Counted from the first letter of the stretch, positions 1-10,318 are shown. The stretch: DNA of 64,000 nucleotides from Thalassospira sp. MCCC 1A01428 (GCF_002115825.1 NZ_JFJZ01000014.1:1-64000), one strand, 5' to 3'. Notes: generated by a model not told the origin, from the letters alone. Numbers and translations: made by a program.

Positions 1-1139
1 CCAAGGTTTTCTGCCGTAACCGGGCTTTCCGAAACATCAACACCCAATTTGTTAAGCGCACCAAACAGGTTGGTAATCACCCAGTTGGCTGCCATTTTGC
101 CATCACGGCCCTTGGCAACGCGCTCGTAAAACTCGGCCTTTTCCTGCTCGGCAACCAGCACGCCGGCGTCATAGGCTGACAAGCCATATTCACGCATGAA
201 GCGGGCTTTTTTCTCGTCAGGCAGTTCGGGCAGTGTTTTTTCGATTTCGGCAACAAAGGCTTCATCAAAAACCAGCGGCAACAAGTCAGGATCCGGGAAA
301 TAGCGATAATCGTGCGCCATTTCCTTTGACCGCATCGACCGGGTTTCACCCAGTTTCGGGTCAAACAGGCGGGTTTCCTGAATAATTTCTCCGCCACCCT
401 CGATTACTTCGATCTGGCGCATGGCTTCAATTTCAATAGCCTGCATCACGAAACGGATCGAGTTCACGTTTTTGATTTCGCAACGTGTACCAAATTCGGC
501 CCCGGCACGACGCACAGAAACGTTGGCATCACAGCGCATCGAACCTTCGTTCATGTTGCCATCACAGGTGCCCAGATAACGCACAATTGCGCGCAATTTG
601 GTCAGATAGGCCCCTGCTTCTTCCGGCGACCGAATATCGGGCATCGATACGATTTCCATCAGGGCGACGCCCGAACGGTTCAAATCGATATGCGAATATT
701 TCGGGTCCTGGTCGTGCATCGACTTGCCTGCATCCTGTTCAAGATGCAGGCGTTCAATGCCAACCGCCTTGGTCGAACCATCAGGCATATCCAGAATGAT
801 GGTGCCTTCGCCGACAATGGGCTTGTCAAACTGTGAAATCTGATAGCCCTGCGGCAGATCGGCATAAAAGTAGTTTTTACGCGAAAACACACTTTCATGA
901 TTGATCCTGGCCTTAAGCCCCAAGCCGGTTTTAACCGCCTGGCGCACACATTCGGCATTGATCACCGGCAACATGCCCGGCATTGCCGCATCGACAAGGC
1001 TGACATTGTTGTTAGCGTCTGATCCGAACTGGGCCGAAGCCCCGGAAAACAGCTTGGAATGGGAAATCACCTGGCAGTGAACTTCCAGACCGACAACGAT
1101 TTCCCACGGACCGGTCGAACCTTCAAGAATATAAGTCAT
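1..1139 (-). CDS. gatB: GatB, Asp/Glu-tRNA amidotransferase subunit B (partial)
   Basis: GatB binds mischarged Glu-tRNA(Gln) or Asp-tRNA(Asn), phosphorylates the acyl group and receives ammonia from GatA. About 379 codons are visible; the C-terminal end (tRNA-binding YqeY-like tail) lies beyond the left edge. The start at 1139 reads [20 protein letters not shown], and the typical GatB stretches [21 protein letters not shown] and [13 protein letters not shown] are present. It begins 3 nt after the gatA stop, as the third gene of a gatC-gatA-gatB operon. The reading frame is open throughout the visible part. Identification is very secure. Confidence 0.96.
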   Translation of the reverse strand, partial: MTYILEGSTGPWEIVVGLEVHCQVISHSKLFSGASAQFGSDANNNVSLVDAAMPGMLPVINAECVRQAVKTGLGLKARINHESVFSRKNYFYADLPQGYQISQFDKPIVGEGTIILDMPDGSTKAVGIERLHLEQDAGKSMHDQDPKYSHIDLNRSGVALMEIVSMPDIRSPEEAGAYLTKLRAIVRYLGTCDGNMNEGSMRCDANVSVRRAGAEFGTRCEIKNVNSIRFVMQAIEIEAMRQIEVIEGGGEIIQETRLFDPKLGETRSMRSKEMAHDYRYFPDPDLLPLVFDEAFVAEIEKTLPELPDEKKARFMREYGLSAYDAGVLVAEQEKAEFYERVAKGRDGKMAANWVITNLFGALNKLGVDVSESPVTAENL

Positions 1140-1142
1140 GGA

Positions 1143-2621
1143 TCAACCCTCCAGCCCGGCAGGTTTGGCATCAAACCCGGCTGCGGTTTCAAGAACGCCA
1201 CCGATACGAATGACGGTTTCTTCATCAAACGGTTTACCAATCAACTGCAAGCCAAGCGGCAGGCCATTATCGGAAAGACCGGTCGGCAAGGACAGGCCCG
1301 GAAGCCCGGCCAAGCTGGCCGGAACCGTAAACACGTCATTAAGGTACATCTTAACCGGATCATCGCTGTTTTCACCAATGGCAAAAGCAGCCGACGGCGC
1401 GGTTGGTGTCAACACGGCATCAACCGTACCAAAGGCATTTGCGAAATCTTCGTAAATGCGACGACGTACTTTCAATGCCTTGTTGTAATAGGCATCATAA
1501 TACCCGGCCGACAGCACATAAGTGCCGATCATGATACGACGCTGGACTTCCTTGCCAAAACCCGCAGCACGGGTTTTCATGTACATTTCATCAAGGCTGT
1601 CACCGTCTTCCATCACACGCTGCCCAAAACGAACACCATCATACCGCGCAAGATTGGACGATGCTTCGGCCGGGGCAACGATATAATAGGTCGGCAAGGC
1701 GTATTTGGTGTGCGGCAAGGTAATGTCGATTACTTCCGCACCGGCATCGCGCAGCATGGCAACGCCATCATCCCACAGTTTGGCAATTTCGTCAGGCATG
1801 CCATCAACACGGTATTCCTTGGGAATACCAATTTTCATGCCGCGAATATCACCACTAAGGGCGGCTTCAAAATCGGGAACCGCCATCGGGGCCGATGTGC
1901 TGTCTTTGGCATCGTGCCCGGCCATGGCACCTAACATAATCGCCGCGTCGCGCACGGTGCGGGTCATGGGGCCAGCCTGGTCAAGCGAGCTTGCAAAGGC
2001 AACCACACCCCAACGCGAGCAACGGCCATAAGTCGGCTTTAAGCCAACAATGCCGCAATATGCCGCAGGCTGACGAATGGAACCACCGGTATCGGTGCCG
2101 GTTGCAGCCATCGCCATACGCCCGGCAACCGCAGCAGCCGAGCCGCCAGATGACCCGCCAGGAACCAGATCCTTGCCATCCTTGCCCTTCCACGGGTTAA
2201 TGACATTGCCGTAAAAAGACGTAATGTTCGACGAACCCATGGCAAATTCGTCAAGGTTGGTTTTACCCAGCATCACCGCGCCATTGCCAAACAGATTGGC
2301 CGTCACGGTTGATTCATATTGGGGCTTGAACCCTTCAAGAATATGCGAGGCAGCAGTTGTTTGCACGTTTTCGGTACAGAACAAATCCTTGATCGCAATC
2401 GGCAGGCCTTCCATTTTACCAACATCGCCCCTGGCGCGTTTGGTATCGGATGCCTTGGCCATTTCAAGGGCCTGTTCCGGGGTTTCGGTAATATAGGCAT
2501 TCAGCTTGCGCTGTGCACCCATCGACGCAATATGGGCTTCGGTCAGCTCGACCGACGTGTAATCCCCCTTTGCCAGCCCGTCGCGGGCTTCGGCAAGGGT
2601 CAAATTTGTCAGATCAGTCAT
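1143..2621 (-). CDS. gatA: GatA, Asp/Glu-tRNA amidotransferase amidase subunit A
   Basis: GatA is the glutaminase/amidase that releases ammonia for the GatCAB transamidation of Glu-tRNA(Gln) or Asp-tRNA(Asn) in the cytoplasm. At 492 aa it has normal family length. The amidase-signature Ser-cisSer-Lys triad is visible: Lys78 in AIKDLF, cis-Ser157 in GGSSGGSA and nucleophile Ser181 in [10 protein letters not shown]. Its ATG shares one base with the gatC stop (TAATG), which implies translational coupling. Presence of the complete operon implies an indirect route to Gln-tRNA and/or Asn-tRNA in this organism. Confidence 0.97.
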   Translation of the reverse strand: MTDLTNLTLAEARDGLAKGDYTSVELTEAHIASMGAQRKLNAYITETPEQALEMAKASDTKRARGDVGKMEGLPIAIKDLFCTENVQTTAASHILEGFKPQYESTVTANLFGNGAVMLGKTNLDEFAMGSSNITSFYGNVINPWKGKDGKDLVPGGSSGGSAAAVAGRMAMAATGTDTGGSIRQPAAYCGIVGLKPTYGRCSRWGVVAFASSLDQAGPMTRTVRDAAIMLGAMAGHDAKDSTSAPMAVPDFEAALSGDIRGMKIGIPKEYRVDGMPDEIAKLWDDGVAMLRDAGAEVIDITLPHTKYALPTYYIVAPAEASSNLARYDGVRFGQRVMEDGDSLDEMYMKTRAAGFGKEVQRRIMIGTYVLSAGYYDAYYNKALKVRRRIYEDFANAFGTVDAVLTPTAPSAAFAIGENSDDPVKMYLNDVFTVPASLAGLPGLSLPTGLSDNGLPLGLQLIGKPFDEETVIRIGGVLETAAGFDAKPAGLEG

Positions 2622-2911
2622 TATTCAACCACCTTGGGCACAACAAAACAGCCGGCATCGGTTTTTGGCGCATTGGCCAGCACTTTTTGCTGGATATTGC
2701 CATCGGTGACTTCGTCCTTGCGCAACGGCAGGGTCAAATCGGCAACCGAGGTCAGAGGTGCTGCGCCCTCGACGTCAACTTCTTGCAGTTCCTCGATAAA
2801 ATCGAGGATACGGGTCAAATCACCCGCCAGTTCGCCCAATTCTTCCTCGCTTACTTTAATACGCGACAGGAAGGCGATTTTACGAACCGTTTCCTTATCC
2901 AAAGACGACAT
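2621..2911 (-). CDS. gatC: GatC, Asp/Glu-tRNA amidotransferase subunit C
   Basis: This 96-aa protein is the small structural subunit that wraps and stabilises the GatA-GatB interface. The N-terminal helix [20 protein letters not shown] and the [15 protein letters not shown] region are typical of the family. It is the first gene of the gatCAB operon. A possible sigma-70 promoter lies about 80-105 nt upstream of the start. The protein carries no catalytic residues and none are expected. Confidence 0.95.
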   Translation of the reverse strand: MSSLDKETVRKIAFLSRIKVSEEELGELAGDLTRILDFIEELQEVDVEGAAPLTSVADLTLPLRKDEVTDGNIQQKVLANAPKTDAGCFVVPKVVE

Positions 2912-2987
2912 GGATGAAAGTCTCTCTTAAGGAATGACAAAACACCCGGCGAACGGTCGTCCGCCAGAAACTGAAAATACAAGCCGG

Positions 2988-3016
2988 AACCTAGCACCGG
3001 GAATGACTGGCGGCAA
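2988..3016 (-). promoter_or_regulatory. Possible gatCAB promoter
   Basis: On the minus strand TTGCCG (3016-3011) is separated by 17 nt from TAGGTT (2993-2988), about 77 nt upstream of the gatC start. Spacing is ideal and both hexamers are partial matches. This is inferred by eye only. Confidence 0.35.
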
Positions 3017-3169
3017 GGGCCGTGCGCCCTACTTTCAACGTTGCCCGGATCACAATGTGTTTTTTACCTGAAATACCTTGCCCGTGCCCGCCAAAACGAC
3101 ATGCCTGAAATACCGTTTCCACCATGCTTTGCACTGGTATTTTTGGCGATCTGCGCCTATAAGGTCGCC

Positions 3170-3727
3170 ATGATTTGTAATGATACTCAGGAATTGCTGC
3201 GGTACCTTGCACCGGCAGCGCGGATTTTGGGCCTGGACCTGGGCACCAAAACCATTGGTGTTGCGCTTTCGGATGTCGGGCTGCAAATTGCAACGCCCTA
3301 TAGCCTAATCAAGCGTAAAAAGTTCACACGCGACATTGCCGAACTTTCGGCCATTGTCAGCAAACAGAATGTCGGCGGCATCGTCATCGGCTTTCCGCGT
3401 GAGATGGATGGCTCGATTGGCACATCCTGCCACCGGGTTTATGCGTTTGTCGATGAAATGGACAAACACATCGATGTTCCGGTTTTGCTGTGGGATGAAC
3501 GCCTGTCAACCAGCGCTGTTGAACGCATCCTGATTGGCGAAGCCGACATGACACGCAAACGCCGTGCCGAAGTTGTCGACAAGGCAGCGGCGGGTTACAT
3601 CCTGCAAGGTGCGCTTGATAATCTTAATCGTCACACCGATCCTGGTTTGGTTGATGACGAAGATGAAGACGAAGATGACATCGACGCAGTGAATGACGAA
3701 ATCGACGCGGACGACAAACAGGGCTGA
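3170..3727 (+). CDS. ruvX: RuvX / YqgF-type RNase H-fold nuclease
   Basis: RuvX/YqgF is a Holliday junction resolvase-like nuclease that in bacteria also processes the 5' end of pre-16S rRNA. The RNase H-like core is clear: the first acidic residue in LGLDLGTKTIGVALSD (about Asp23), GFPREMDGSIG, DERLSTSAVERIL and a final VDKAAAGYILQG. The frame is open back to 3041, but the ATG at 3170 gives 185 aa and the best family fit. A C-terminal tail of about 25 residues is almost entirely Asp/Glu, which the catalytic domain does not require. It is divergent from gatCAB. Confidence 0.9.
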   Translation: MICNDTQELLRYLAPAARILGLDLGTKTIGVALSDVGLQIATPYSLIKRKKFTRDIAELSAIVSKQNVGGIVIGFPREMDGSIGTSCHRVYAFVDEMDKHIDVPVLLWDERLSTSAVERILIGEADMTRKRRAEVVDKAAAGYILQGALDNLNRHTDPGLVDDEDEDEDDIDAVNDEIDADDKQG

Positions 3728-3778
3728 AATCAGACCTGTTTCATGGCACGATCAGCCATCGTAAAGCAGCCTCAGCCA

Positions 3779-3813
3779 AGCCGCCGAACTGTTTTGTTCA
3801 GGCGGCTTTTTGC
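3779..3813 (+). terminator. Rho-independent terminator after ruvX
   Basis: AAGCCGCC and GGCGGCTT form a GC-rich stem that also contains a GAAC/GTTC extension, followed by a short T run. The right arm overlaps the last codons of the convergent VOC-protein gene that ends at 3798. Confidence 0.75.
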
Positions 3814-4622
3814 TGACCGATCACCATCATCACACCAAACATGCGACTGGGCGGCAAAATAACTTCATCCCCGCACTGGATTGCCCCCAAAGACAAGGCG
3901 GCCGGTCGAATGGCATCAATATCCTCAACAAGCAAACGAAACCCGGCAAAGCCATCGTCGGGCAGAACATCGTCCCCGATCGGGTACTGTGTCAAAAACT
4001 CGTCCTGATGTTTTACACGAACAAGACCATCCAGCCCCATTTCAGAAAAGAATTCGTCAACGGCCTCGGCAGCCCAATGGGTTAAAAATATCCGGTCGAT
4101 AGAGGCTGCACTGTTAACGTGGTTTTGATATGCGGGAAAATAGAAGTTCTCTGCCGGGTGATGATGCTGGCATGAAAAACAGACTGCATGGCACAACAAC
4201 GGGTGGCTGGCAAAAGCCAGCGAGAAACCAAGCTCAACCTGAGCCCCGTCCGGCGTTTCTCCTGTACGCTCAAAATCAAAAACGTCGGGAACAGCAGCAC
4301 CCGCAGCAATAAAAGCGTCACGATCAGCATGTGCATCCTGTGATTGCAATGCAAGCATCGACATGCCTTCACGCAGACGCAAAAAATTACGGTTATAAAC
4401 AGCAAACGAAAACGGCAAATCAATATTGTCCGGGCCGATTTTCTCCGGGTCAACAACCGCCAGAAGCTCCAGATACATATCCCCAAGCTGCACCAGCGCA
4501 TTACCAGTGCCAAACGGATGAAGAGCCCGCGGCGTAACGGTAAAACCCAACTGACGGTAACGGTCGCAAGCGGCGTCAAGATCCCTGACACACAATACAA
4601 GATGATCGATTTTTTTTGACAT
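3798..4622 (-). CDS. VOC-family (glyoxalase-like) protein
   Basis: A cytoplasmic protein of about 274 aa with the vicinal-oxygen-chelate fold, closest by eye to the Glyoxalase_3-like group. It opens with KKIDHLVLCVRDLDAAC, the standard first strand and helix with a metal-ligand His. ALVQLGDMYLELLAVVDPE follows, and a second module around HVNSAASIDRIFL comes later. Substrate cannot be told from sequence. The start at 4622 was preferred over an in-frame ATG at 4634 because a GGA element lies 7 nt upstream. It stands alone, convergent with ruvX. Confidence 0.8.
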   Translation of the reverse strand: MSKKIDHLVLCVRDLDAACDRYRQLGFTVTPRALHPFGTGNALVQLGDMYLELLAVVDPEKIGPDNIDLPFSFAVYNRNFLRLREGMSMLALQSQDAHADRDAFIAAGAAVPDVFDFERTGETPDGAQVELGFSLAFASHPLLCHAVCFSCQHHHPAENFYFPAYQNHVNSAASIDRIFLTHWAAEAVDEFFSEMGLDGLVRVKHQDEFLTQYPIGDDVLPDDGFAGFRLLVEDIDAIRPAALSLGAIQCGDEVILPPSRMFGVMMVIGQQKAA

Positions 4623-4892
4623 TACTGCATCCATTTGCCGCCGAACCCGAAACCGGGTGGCCGCGTGCCAGCCGGTTTGCGCGGATAAATGTGCCGGTTC
4701 TTAAGGCCTGCGGCAATGTAATTTTACCGCGACCACCCTGTATTGTTTCATTTTCTCAAATTTTGAACAATTCATTCCAATACGAAATATACGCGTCTCA
4801 CTACAGGCACCATAAATCAACACCTCCTTGCAGTGACGCCTGAACTGCCTTATGCGGATAGTTACCGTTCGCCCCTGTTACAGGACAGTGCC

Positions 4893-5816
4893 ATGCTGCC
4901 AATTCTTTCGGCCCTCATCCCGACATTCGGCCTGATTGTGGCCGGGTTTGCCCTGCGACATTGGCGCTTTCTGCCCGATGCGTTTTGGCCAGGCGCTGAA
5001 AAACTAACCTATTTCATCACCTTCCCCGCCCTTCTGTTTGCCAATACGGCAAAGGCTGATCTGGGAAGTTTACCTGTAAGCGGTATCGCCATTGTTATTC
5101 TGGGAACAGCATTTGCGATGGCAGCCTTAACACTTTTGGCAAAGCCGGTTTTACGTGTCAGCGATGCGGCATTCTCGTCTCTTTTTCAGGGGGCCATCCG
5201 CCCCAATACCTATATCGGCCTTGCCGTTGCGGCCGCCCTTCTGGGTGAACGCGGATTAACGGTTACCGCCCTGTGTGTTGCCCTGATCGTGCCAACCGTT
5301 AACGTGCTATCGGTTTTAGCCTGCTCACATTGGGGCGATAACAATCGCAAATCCGGCCTGCTATCGATATTACGCGATGTCATTCGTAACCCGTTACTGG
5401 TGGCTTGCGTGCTGGGCCTTGTCGCAAATGCAACAGGTTTAGGTTTACCGCCCATTGCCGGGCCGTTTTTAGAGGTGCTGGGGCGCGCAGCCCTTCCCAT
5501 CGGGTTGCTTGCCGTTGGTGCAGGTATAGACTTGCAAGCGGCACGTCGCGCCGGGGGGCCGGTTGCCGCTTCCACAATTGGCAAACTTGTCCTTAGCCCC
5601 GCTATCGCAATTGCCTTGTCTTTTGCATTTGATATGCCATCGGTCGACATGGCAGCACTGGCGTTTTATGCGGGCCTGCCCTGTTCGGCCAGTGCTTATG
5701 TTTTGGCCCGCCTGATGGGTGGAGACGCCAAAATGATGGCCAGTATCATTACCGTTCACACACTTGTCGCCATTGCAACGATGCCACTGTTGGCGATATT
5801 GCTACACGCGGCCTGA
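4893..5816 (+). CDS. AEC-family transporter
   Basis: An integral membrane protein of 307 aa in the auxin efflux carrier (AEC) family, whose bacterial members mostly move organic acids such as malate. It has about ten hydrophobic segments in two halves. An early LIPTFGLIVAGFALR segment is present, as is the small-residue-rich FYAGLPCSASAYVLAR element near the C-terminus that is typical of the family. The frame is open from 4833, but the ATG at 4893 puts the first membrane helix at the N-terminus. Substrate is unknown. Confidence 0.85.
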   Translation: MLPILSALIPTFGLIVAGFALRHWRFLPDAFWPGAEKLTYFITFPALLFANTAKADLGSLPVSGIAIVILGTAFAMAALTLLAKPVLRVSDAAFSSLFQGAIRPNTYIGLAVAAALLGERGLTVTALCVALIVPTVNVLSVLACSHWGDNNRKSGLLSILRDVIRNPLLVACVLGLVANATGLGLPPIAGPFLEVLGRAALPIGLLAVGAGIDLQAARRAGGPVAASTIGKLVLSPAIAIALSFAFDMPSVDMAALAFYAGLPCSASAYVLARLMGGDAKMMASIITVHTLVAIATMPLLAILLHAA

Positions 5817-5864
5817 AACTGGAATAACTCCAATATTTTCGCGCAAAAAGCTGACCGGGCGGAC

Positions 5865-5889
5865 AAGGTAAAATTTGATATTTTACCTT
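5865..5889. promoter_or_regulatory. AT-rich perfect inverted repeat upstream of pyrB
   Basis: AAGGTAAAAT and ATTTTACCTT are perfect 10-bp arms around a 5-nt spacer. The repeat sits about 50 nt after the AEC gene and 78 nt before the pyrB start. It could be an operator for the pyr genes or a weak terminator; the T run after it is only three bases. Confidence 0.5.
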
Positions 5890-5966
5890 TCCGTAACAGG
5901 TGCAATTCGTTATGCTCCGCACGCAATTTTCCAATCAGTGTGCAGTCAAGGAACAAGTGCAACGCC

Positions 5967-6938
5967 ATGAGTGTCATGGGACCAGAGGCGGATCACTATC
6001 CGCATCCACATCTTCTGGGGATCGAAGGTTTGACCCCCGGGGAAATCACCCTCATTCTTGATCGTGCCCAGCATTATGCGGAAAAAAACCGCACTGCCGA
6101 CAAGACCAGCAATATCCTCGCTGGCAGCACGGTCGTTAACCTGTTTTACGAAAATTCCACCCGGACACTGACATCGTTCGAACTGGCCGCCAAACGGCTG
6201 GGCGCCGACGTTATCAACATGACGGTGGGCACCAGTTCGGTCAAAAAGGGCGAGACCCTGATCGATACGGCAATGACCCTGAATGCCATGAACCCCGATG
6301 CACTGGTGGTGCGCCATAATGACAGTGGTGCGGTTAAACTGCTCAGCGAGAAGGTGAATTGTGCTGTTCTTAATGCTGGCGATGGCCGGCACGAACATCC
6401 GACCCAGGCCCTGCTTGATGCCCTGACGATCCGCCGCCACAAGGGCCGCCTGCATCGTCTGACGGTTGCCATTTGCGGGGACATTGCGCATTCACGTGTT
6501 GCGCGGTCGAACATCCTGTTGCTCAACACCATGGGATCGCGCGTCCGTCTGATTGCGCCGCCAACATTGATCCCGTCTAAAATTGACCGCATGGGTGTTG
6601 AAATTTTCCACGATATGGAAGAAGGGCTCAAAGACTGCGACATTGTAATGATGTTGCGTTTGCAGCTTGAGCGCATGGAAGGCAGCTTTATCCCTTCTGT
6701 TCGCGAATATTTCCACTTTCACGGTCTGGACCGCGCCAAGCTGGCCAATGCCAAACCCGATGCCCTGATCATGCATCCCGGCCCCATGAACCGGGGGGTG
6801 GAAATTGACAGCGAAGTTGCCGATGACGTCGAACGTTCTGTCATCCGGGAACAGGTTGAGATGGGGGTTGCCGTGCGCATGGCCGCCCTGGAAATTCTGG
6901 TTCAAAACCAGCGAAATCTTGCAGGGGACCGTAAATGA
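5967..6938 (+). CDS. pyrB: Aspartate carbamoyltransferase catalytic subunit
   Basis: PyrB joins carbamoyl phosphate and aspartate in the committed step of pyrimidine synthesis. The carbamoyl-phosphate motif STRT is at residues 64-67 and HPTQALLD begins at about residue 144; [10 protein letters not shown] lies in the C-terminal domain. Length is 323 aa from the chosen ATG; upstream in-frame codons to 5940 are open but precede the normal N-terminus. It overlaps the next gene by 4 nt (ATGA). In Pseudomonas-type enzymes a PyrB with such a partner forms a dodecamer with an inactive dihydroorotase homologue. Confidence 0.96.
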   Translation: MSVMGPEADHYPHPHLLGIEGLTPGEITLILDRAQHYAEKNRTADKTSNILAGSTVVNLFYENSTRTLTSFELAAKRLGADVINMTVGTSSVKKGETLIDTAMTLNAMNPDALVVRHNDSGAVKLLSEKVNCAVLNAGDGRHEHPTQALLDALTIRRHKGRLHRLTVAICGDIAHSRVARSNILLLNTMGSRVRLIAPPTLIPSKIDRMGVEIFHDMEEGLKDCDIVMMLRLQLERMEGSFIPSVREYFHFHGLDRAKLANAKPDALIMHPGPMNRGVEIDSEVADDVERSVIREQVEMGVAVRMAALEILVQNQRNLAGDRK

Positions 6939-8269
6939 TGCCTGCCATTCGCGCCAAAGCCAGCGGTAAAACAGCCTTTGTCAATGTCCGCTTGCTCGAT
7001 CCCGCAACCGGGTTAGACCAGACTGGCGGCCTGCTGATCCAGGACGGCGTTATTATTGATCTTGGTCCGTCGGTTAACCGTGACACCGTCCCTGCCGATT
7101 GCCGTATTATCGAGGGTGAAGGCCGTTGCCTTGCCCCCGGGCTGGTGGATATGCGGGTGCAGCTTCGCGAACCGGGGTTCGAGCACCAGGAAACCATCGA
7201 AACAGCAGGAAAATCGGCAGCAACAGGCGGCGTTACCACGATGGTGGCCCTCCCCAATACCGATCCGGTTATTGATGATGTCGCCGGCGTTGAATTTGTT
7301 GCCCGGCGTGCACGTAAAGTAGGGCTGGCAAAGGTCTTTGTTTACGGTGCAGTTTCCAAAGGCATTGAAGGCCGCGAAATCACCGAAATGGGACTTTTGC
7401 ATCAGGCCGGCGCTGTGGCCTTTTGTGACGGGGTTAAAACAATTGCCAGCCCGCGCCTGCTGCGCCAGGCACTTTCATACGCCACTTTTTTTGACGGCAT
7501 GATTGTGCAGCATCCCGAAGAACCGGAATTGTCGCGTGGCGACATGAATAGTGGAGAACTGGCAACCCGGCTTGGGCTTTCAGGCATTTCACCTCTTGCC
7601 GAAGTCATCCAGATCGAACGCGATATTCGCCTGGCCGAAATGACAGGCGGCCGGTTGCATTTTTCGCATATTTCCACCGCAGAATCAGTGTCGGTCATTC
7701 GCAAGGCCAAAAAACGCGGCCTGAAAATAACCTGCGATACCGCACCATTTTATTTTGCGCTAAATGAAAATGCTGTCAGCGATTATCGCACATTCGCCAA
7801 GCTGGCCCCACCGCTACGATCAGAAGATGACCGTCAGGCAATTGTAATGGGCCTTGTTGATGGCACGATTGATACCATCGCATCCGACCATAACCCGCAG
7901 GACCAGGACAGCAAACGCCTGCCTTTTGCCCAGGCTGCCGCCGGTGGCGTGGGCCTTGAAACGCTGTTACCGGTTACGCTGGAACTTTATCACAACGGCC
8001 ATATGTCCCTGCTTGAAGCGATTGGTAAAATTACGATCGCGCCTGCAACGCTGATGAAACTGACCGGTCATGGCACGCTGAAACCCGGAAGTTCGGCCGA
8101 CATTGTTGTGTTTGATCCAGACCGCCCGTCCAAGATTGACCCTTATAAATTCCAGTCAAAATCCAAAAACTCCCCGTTTGACGGACGCCTGATTCAAGGG
8201 ATGGTTCTGCGCACCCTGATTGACGGACGGGAAGTCTTTACGCACACCAGCTGCATTGAAGGTTCATAA
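6935..8269 (+). CDS. Degenerate dihydroorotase (PyrC'/PyrX-like)
   Basis: The protein is a 444-aa member of the amidohydrolase/dihydroorotase family, overlapping pyrB by ATGA. The scaffold is intact, including [22 protein letters not shown] and the C-terminal [17 protein letters not shown]. The metal-binding HxH is replaced by Arg74 and Gln76, the PHH motif by PFY, and the usual DHAPH by Asp318-His-Asn-Pro-Gln322. It is therefore unlikely to be an active zinc dihydroorotase. By analogy with Pseudomonas PyrC' it probably scaffolds PyrB, with an active dihydroorotase encoded elsewhere. Automatic pipelines would label it pyrC. Confidence 0.85.
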   Translation: MMPAIRAKASGKTAFVNVRLLDPATGLDQTGGLLIQDGVIIDLGPSVNRDTVPADCRIIEGEGRCLAPGLVDMRVQLREPGFEHQETIETAGKSAATGGVTTMVALPNTDPVIDDVAGVEFVARRARKVGLAKVFVYGAVSKGIEGREITEMGLLHQAGAVAFCDGVKTIASPRLLRQALSYATFFDGMIVQHPEEPELSRGDMNSGELATRLGLSGISPLAEVIQIERDIRLAEMTGGRLHFSHISTAESVSVIRKAKKRGLKITCDTAPFYFALNENAVSDYRTFAKLAPPLRSEDDRQAIVMGLVDGTIDTIASDHNPQDQDSKRLPFAQAAAGGVGLETLLPVTLELYHNGHMSLLEAIGKITIAPATLMKLTGHGTLKPGSSADIVVFDPDRPSKIDPYKFQSKSKNSPFDGRLIQGMVLRTLIDGREVFTHTSCIEGS

Positions 8270-8271
8270 CC

Positions 8272-8937
8272 ATGGAACTAGACCCCGCCTACAAGGCCCT
8301 GTTGATGTCGCTGCAAATTGCCACTGTATGTGGTTATCTGTTGGGGTCGATCCCGTTCGGGCTTGTTTTGACCCGGATGGCAGGACTTGGCGACATTCGT
8401 AAAATGGGCTCGGGCAATATTGGTGCTACCAACGTTTTGCGCACCGGCAACAAAACCCTGGCGCTGCTTACGCTGATTGGCGATTGCGGCAAAGGTGCTG
8501 CTGCCGCCCTGTTGTTCACTTATTATGTAGGACCCGAACAGGGCATTTTTGCCGGTGCAGCCGCTGTTGTCGGGCATATGTTCCCGCTATGGCTTCGTTT
8601 TAAAGGCGGTAAAGGCGTTGCAACAACCCTTGGCACATTGGCCGCCGTTAATTGGGTTATGGGCCTTGTTGCGGCTTTAACGTGGCTGGTAATGGCCGTT
8701 ATTTTTCGCTACTCGTCGCTTTCGGCCCTGGTGGCGCTGGCGGTGGCACCACTGGCAGCATTTTACATAGCCCATGATGTTGGCGCCGGCTGGCTTGCCC
8801 TGTTTCTGGCATTCATTGTCTGGTGCGCCCACCATGCCAATATCCGCCGTTTGATCAATGGCACCGAGCCCAAAATTGGTGACAAGAAAAAAAACGCCGC
8901 ACAAGAAAGCCCCGAAAGCAACGCGACAAGCAACTAA
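8272..8937 (+). CDS. plsY: PlsY, acyl-phosphate:glycerol-3-phosphate acyltransferase
   Basis: PlsY makes lysophosphatidic acid from acyl-phosphate and glycerol-3-phosphate at the inner membrane. The family motifs appear in order: GSIPFG in loop 1, SGNIGATN in the phosphate-binding loop, and KGGKGVATTLG. Five or so transmembrane helices fit its known topology. The protein is 221 aa, with a charged, soluble tail after about residue 200. It begins 2 nt after the pyrC-like stop, so it is co-transcribed with the pyr genes. Confidence 0.95.
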   Translation: MELDPAYKALLMSLQIATVCGYLLGSIPFGLVLTRMAGLGDIRKMGSGNIGATNVLRTGNKTLALLTLIGDCGKGAAAALLFTYYVGPEQGIFAGAAAVVGHMFPLWLRFKGGKGVATTLGTLAAVNWVMGLVAALTWLVMAVIFRYSSLSALVALAVAPLAAFYIAHDVGAGWLALFLAFIVWCAHHANIRRLINGTEPKIGDKKKNAAQESPESNATSN

Positions 8938-9001
8938 CTTGCTGAACCCGCGTCAGAAATGCTTGACGACATAACGTCGGGATGATCACAATCCCGGCGT
9001 T

Positions 9002-10318
9002 ATGAATTTGCACACATCACAACCATCACGGCTTCCCCAATCTGAACGGCTGGCACGGGTGCGCCTTGCGCGTAGCAGCCAGATCGGACCGGTGACTTTT
9101 CGCCGGTTGCTGGAACAATTCGGATCGGCGCGAACCGCGATTGATGCCCTGCCAGACATTGCCCGGAAAAGCGGTGCTAAACGCCCGATTGTGATCGCCA
9201 CCCGCCAGGATACGATTGCCGAAATTGAATCCGCTTTGGCCCTATCGGCCAAACCGGTTATCTGGGGTGACCCGGAATACCCGACCGCCCTTGCCGCCAT
9301 TGAAGACGCCCCACCCTATTTTTATGTTTTAGGTGATGTCAGCCTACTCTCTCGCCCGAACATTGGCATTGTGGGTGCCCGCAATGCCTCCCTCGGTGGC
9401 TGCCAGTTTGCACGTGGATTGGCGCGCGAACTGACACAAGCCGGGTATAATGTTGTATCAGGGTTAGCGCGCGGTATTGACGGGGCAGCCCATCAGGGTG
9501 CGCTTGATGCATCCTTGGCACCTGTTGGCACCAATGGCGCAACAATTGCCGTTGTTGCGGGCGGCGTGGACGTTATTTACCCGCGCGAACATGCAGATTT
9601 ACATCAACGTATCACGCAAAGCGGTTGCGTTATTTCCGAAATGCCGCCGGGGTTAAAACCACAGGCCCGTCACTTTCCTCGCCGCAACCGGATTATTTCA
9701 GGTCTGGCACAAGGTATTATCGTAATTGAAGCAGGACGTAATTCGGGGTCACTGATTACAGCGCGCATGGCGGCCGAACAGGGACGCGATGTTTTTGCGG
9801 TGCCCGGTTCCCCGACCGACCCTCGCGCGGCAGGACCCAACAGCCTGATCCGCGACGGTGCCATTTTATGCGACTCCATCGACGCAATTTTAAATGTGAT
9901 CGGGCATGCCAACACCATTTCGCAATTTGATGCTCCATCCCAGACATTTAATGATGAAACCCGCCCGCCACCGGCAAACAATACGGCCTATAACCTGGAT
10001 GTTATCCTTGAAGGCCTGATGCGTGACCGGACTTTTGAAAACACGAACAACACCGACGATCACGTTCAAACAACGATCAACCCGGCACAAACTGGCGGCT
10101 CTGGTCCTGCGTCATATTCTGTCGCTACGGGCACGGATGGCAACGATCCAGGGCAAACCTTGTACGATCTGTTATCGTCTGCCCCCATCGCAATCGACAG
10201 CCTTATCCGGGCCTCAAATTTACCTGCAAGCACGATTTCAACACTGCTGATCGAACTCGAACTTTCAGGAAGGGTTGAACGTCACCCCGGAAATAGGGTA
10301 TCGCGTATCGCTAATTGA
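9002..10318 (+). CDS. dprA: DprA, DNA-processing protein
   Basis: DprA protects incoming single-stranded DNA and loads RecA during natural transformation. The Rossmann-like core is clear: VGARNAS, SGLARGIDGAAHQGAL, GGVDVIYPREHADLH, FPRRNRIISGLA and AGRNSGSLITARMA. An N-terminal SAM/HhH-like region precedes it (residues 20-70). A C-terminal winged-helix (DprA_WH) domain spans about residues 375-438, after a low-conservation linker rich in Asn/Thr. At 438 aa it is full length. It follows plsY by 64 nt on the same strand. Confidence 0.95.
   Translation: MNLHTSQPSRLPQSERLARVRLARSSQIGPVTFRRLLEQFGSARTAIDALPDIARKSGAKRPIVIATRQDTIAEIESALALSAKPVIWGDPEYPTALAAIEDAPPYFYVLGDVSLLSRPNIGIVGARNASLGGCQFARGLARELTQAGYNVVSGLARGIDGAAHQGALDASLAPVGTNGATIAVVAGGVDVIYPREHADLHQRITQSGCVISEMPPGLKPQARHFPRRNRIISGLAQGIIVIEAGRNSGSLITARMAAEQGRDVFAVPGSPTDPRAAGPNSLIRDGAILCDSIDAILNVIGHANTISQFDAPSQTFNDETRPPPANNTAYNLDVILEGLMRDRTFENTNNTDDHVQTTINPAQTGGSGPASYSVATGTDGNDPGQTLYDLLSSAPIAIDSLIRASNLPASTISTLLIELELSGRVERHPGNRVSRIAN

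Noticed and set aside
1059-1934. Long plus-strand open frame (291 codons) opposite gatA
   Set aside because: It is antisense to gatA, which has all catalytic residues; the translation has no recognisable domain and skewed composition.
6935-8269. Calling this gene a normal catalytic pyrC
   Set aside because: The metal-binding histidines are absent; the gene is better described as a PyrC'-like scaffold.
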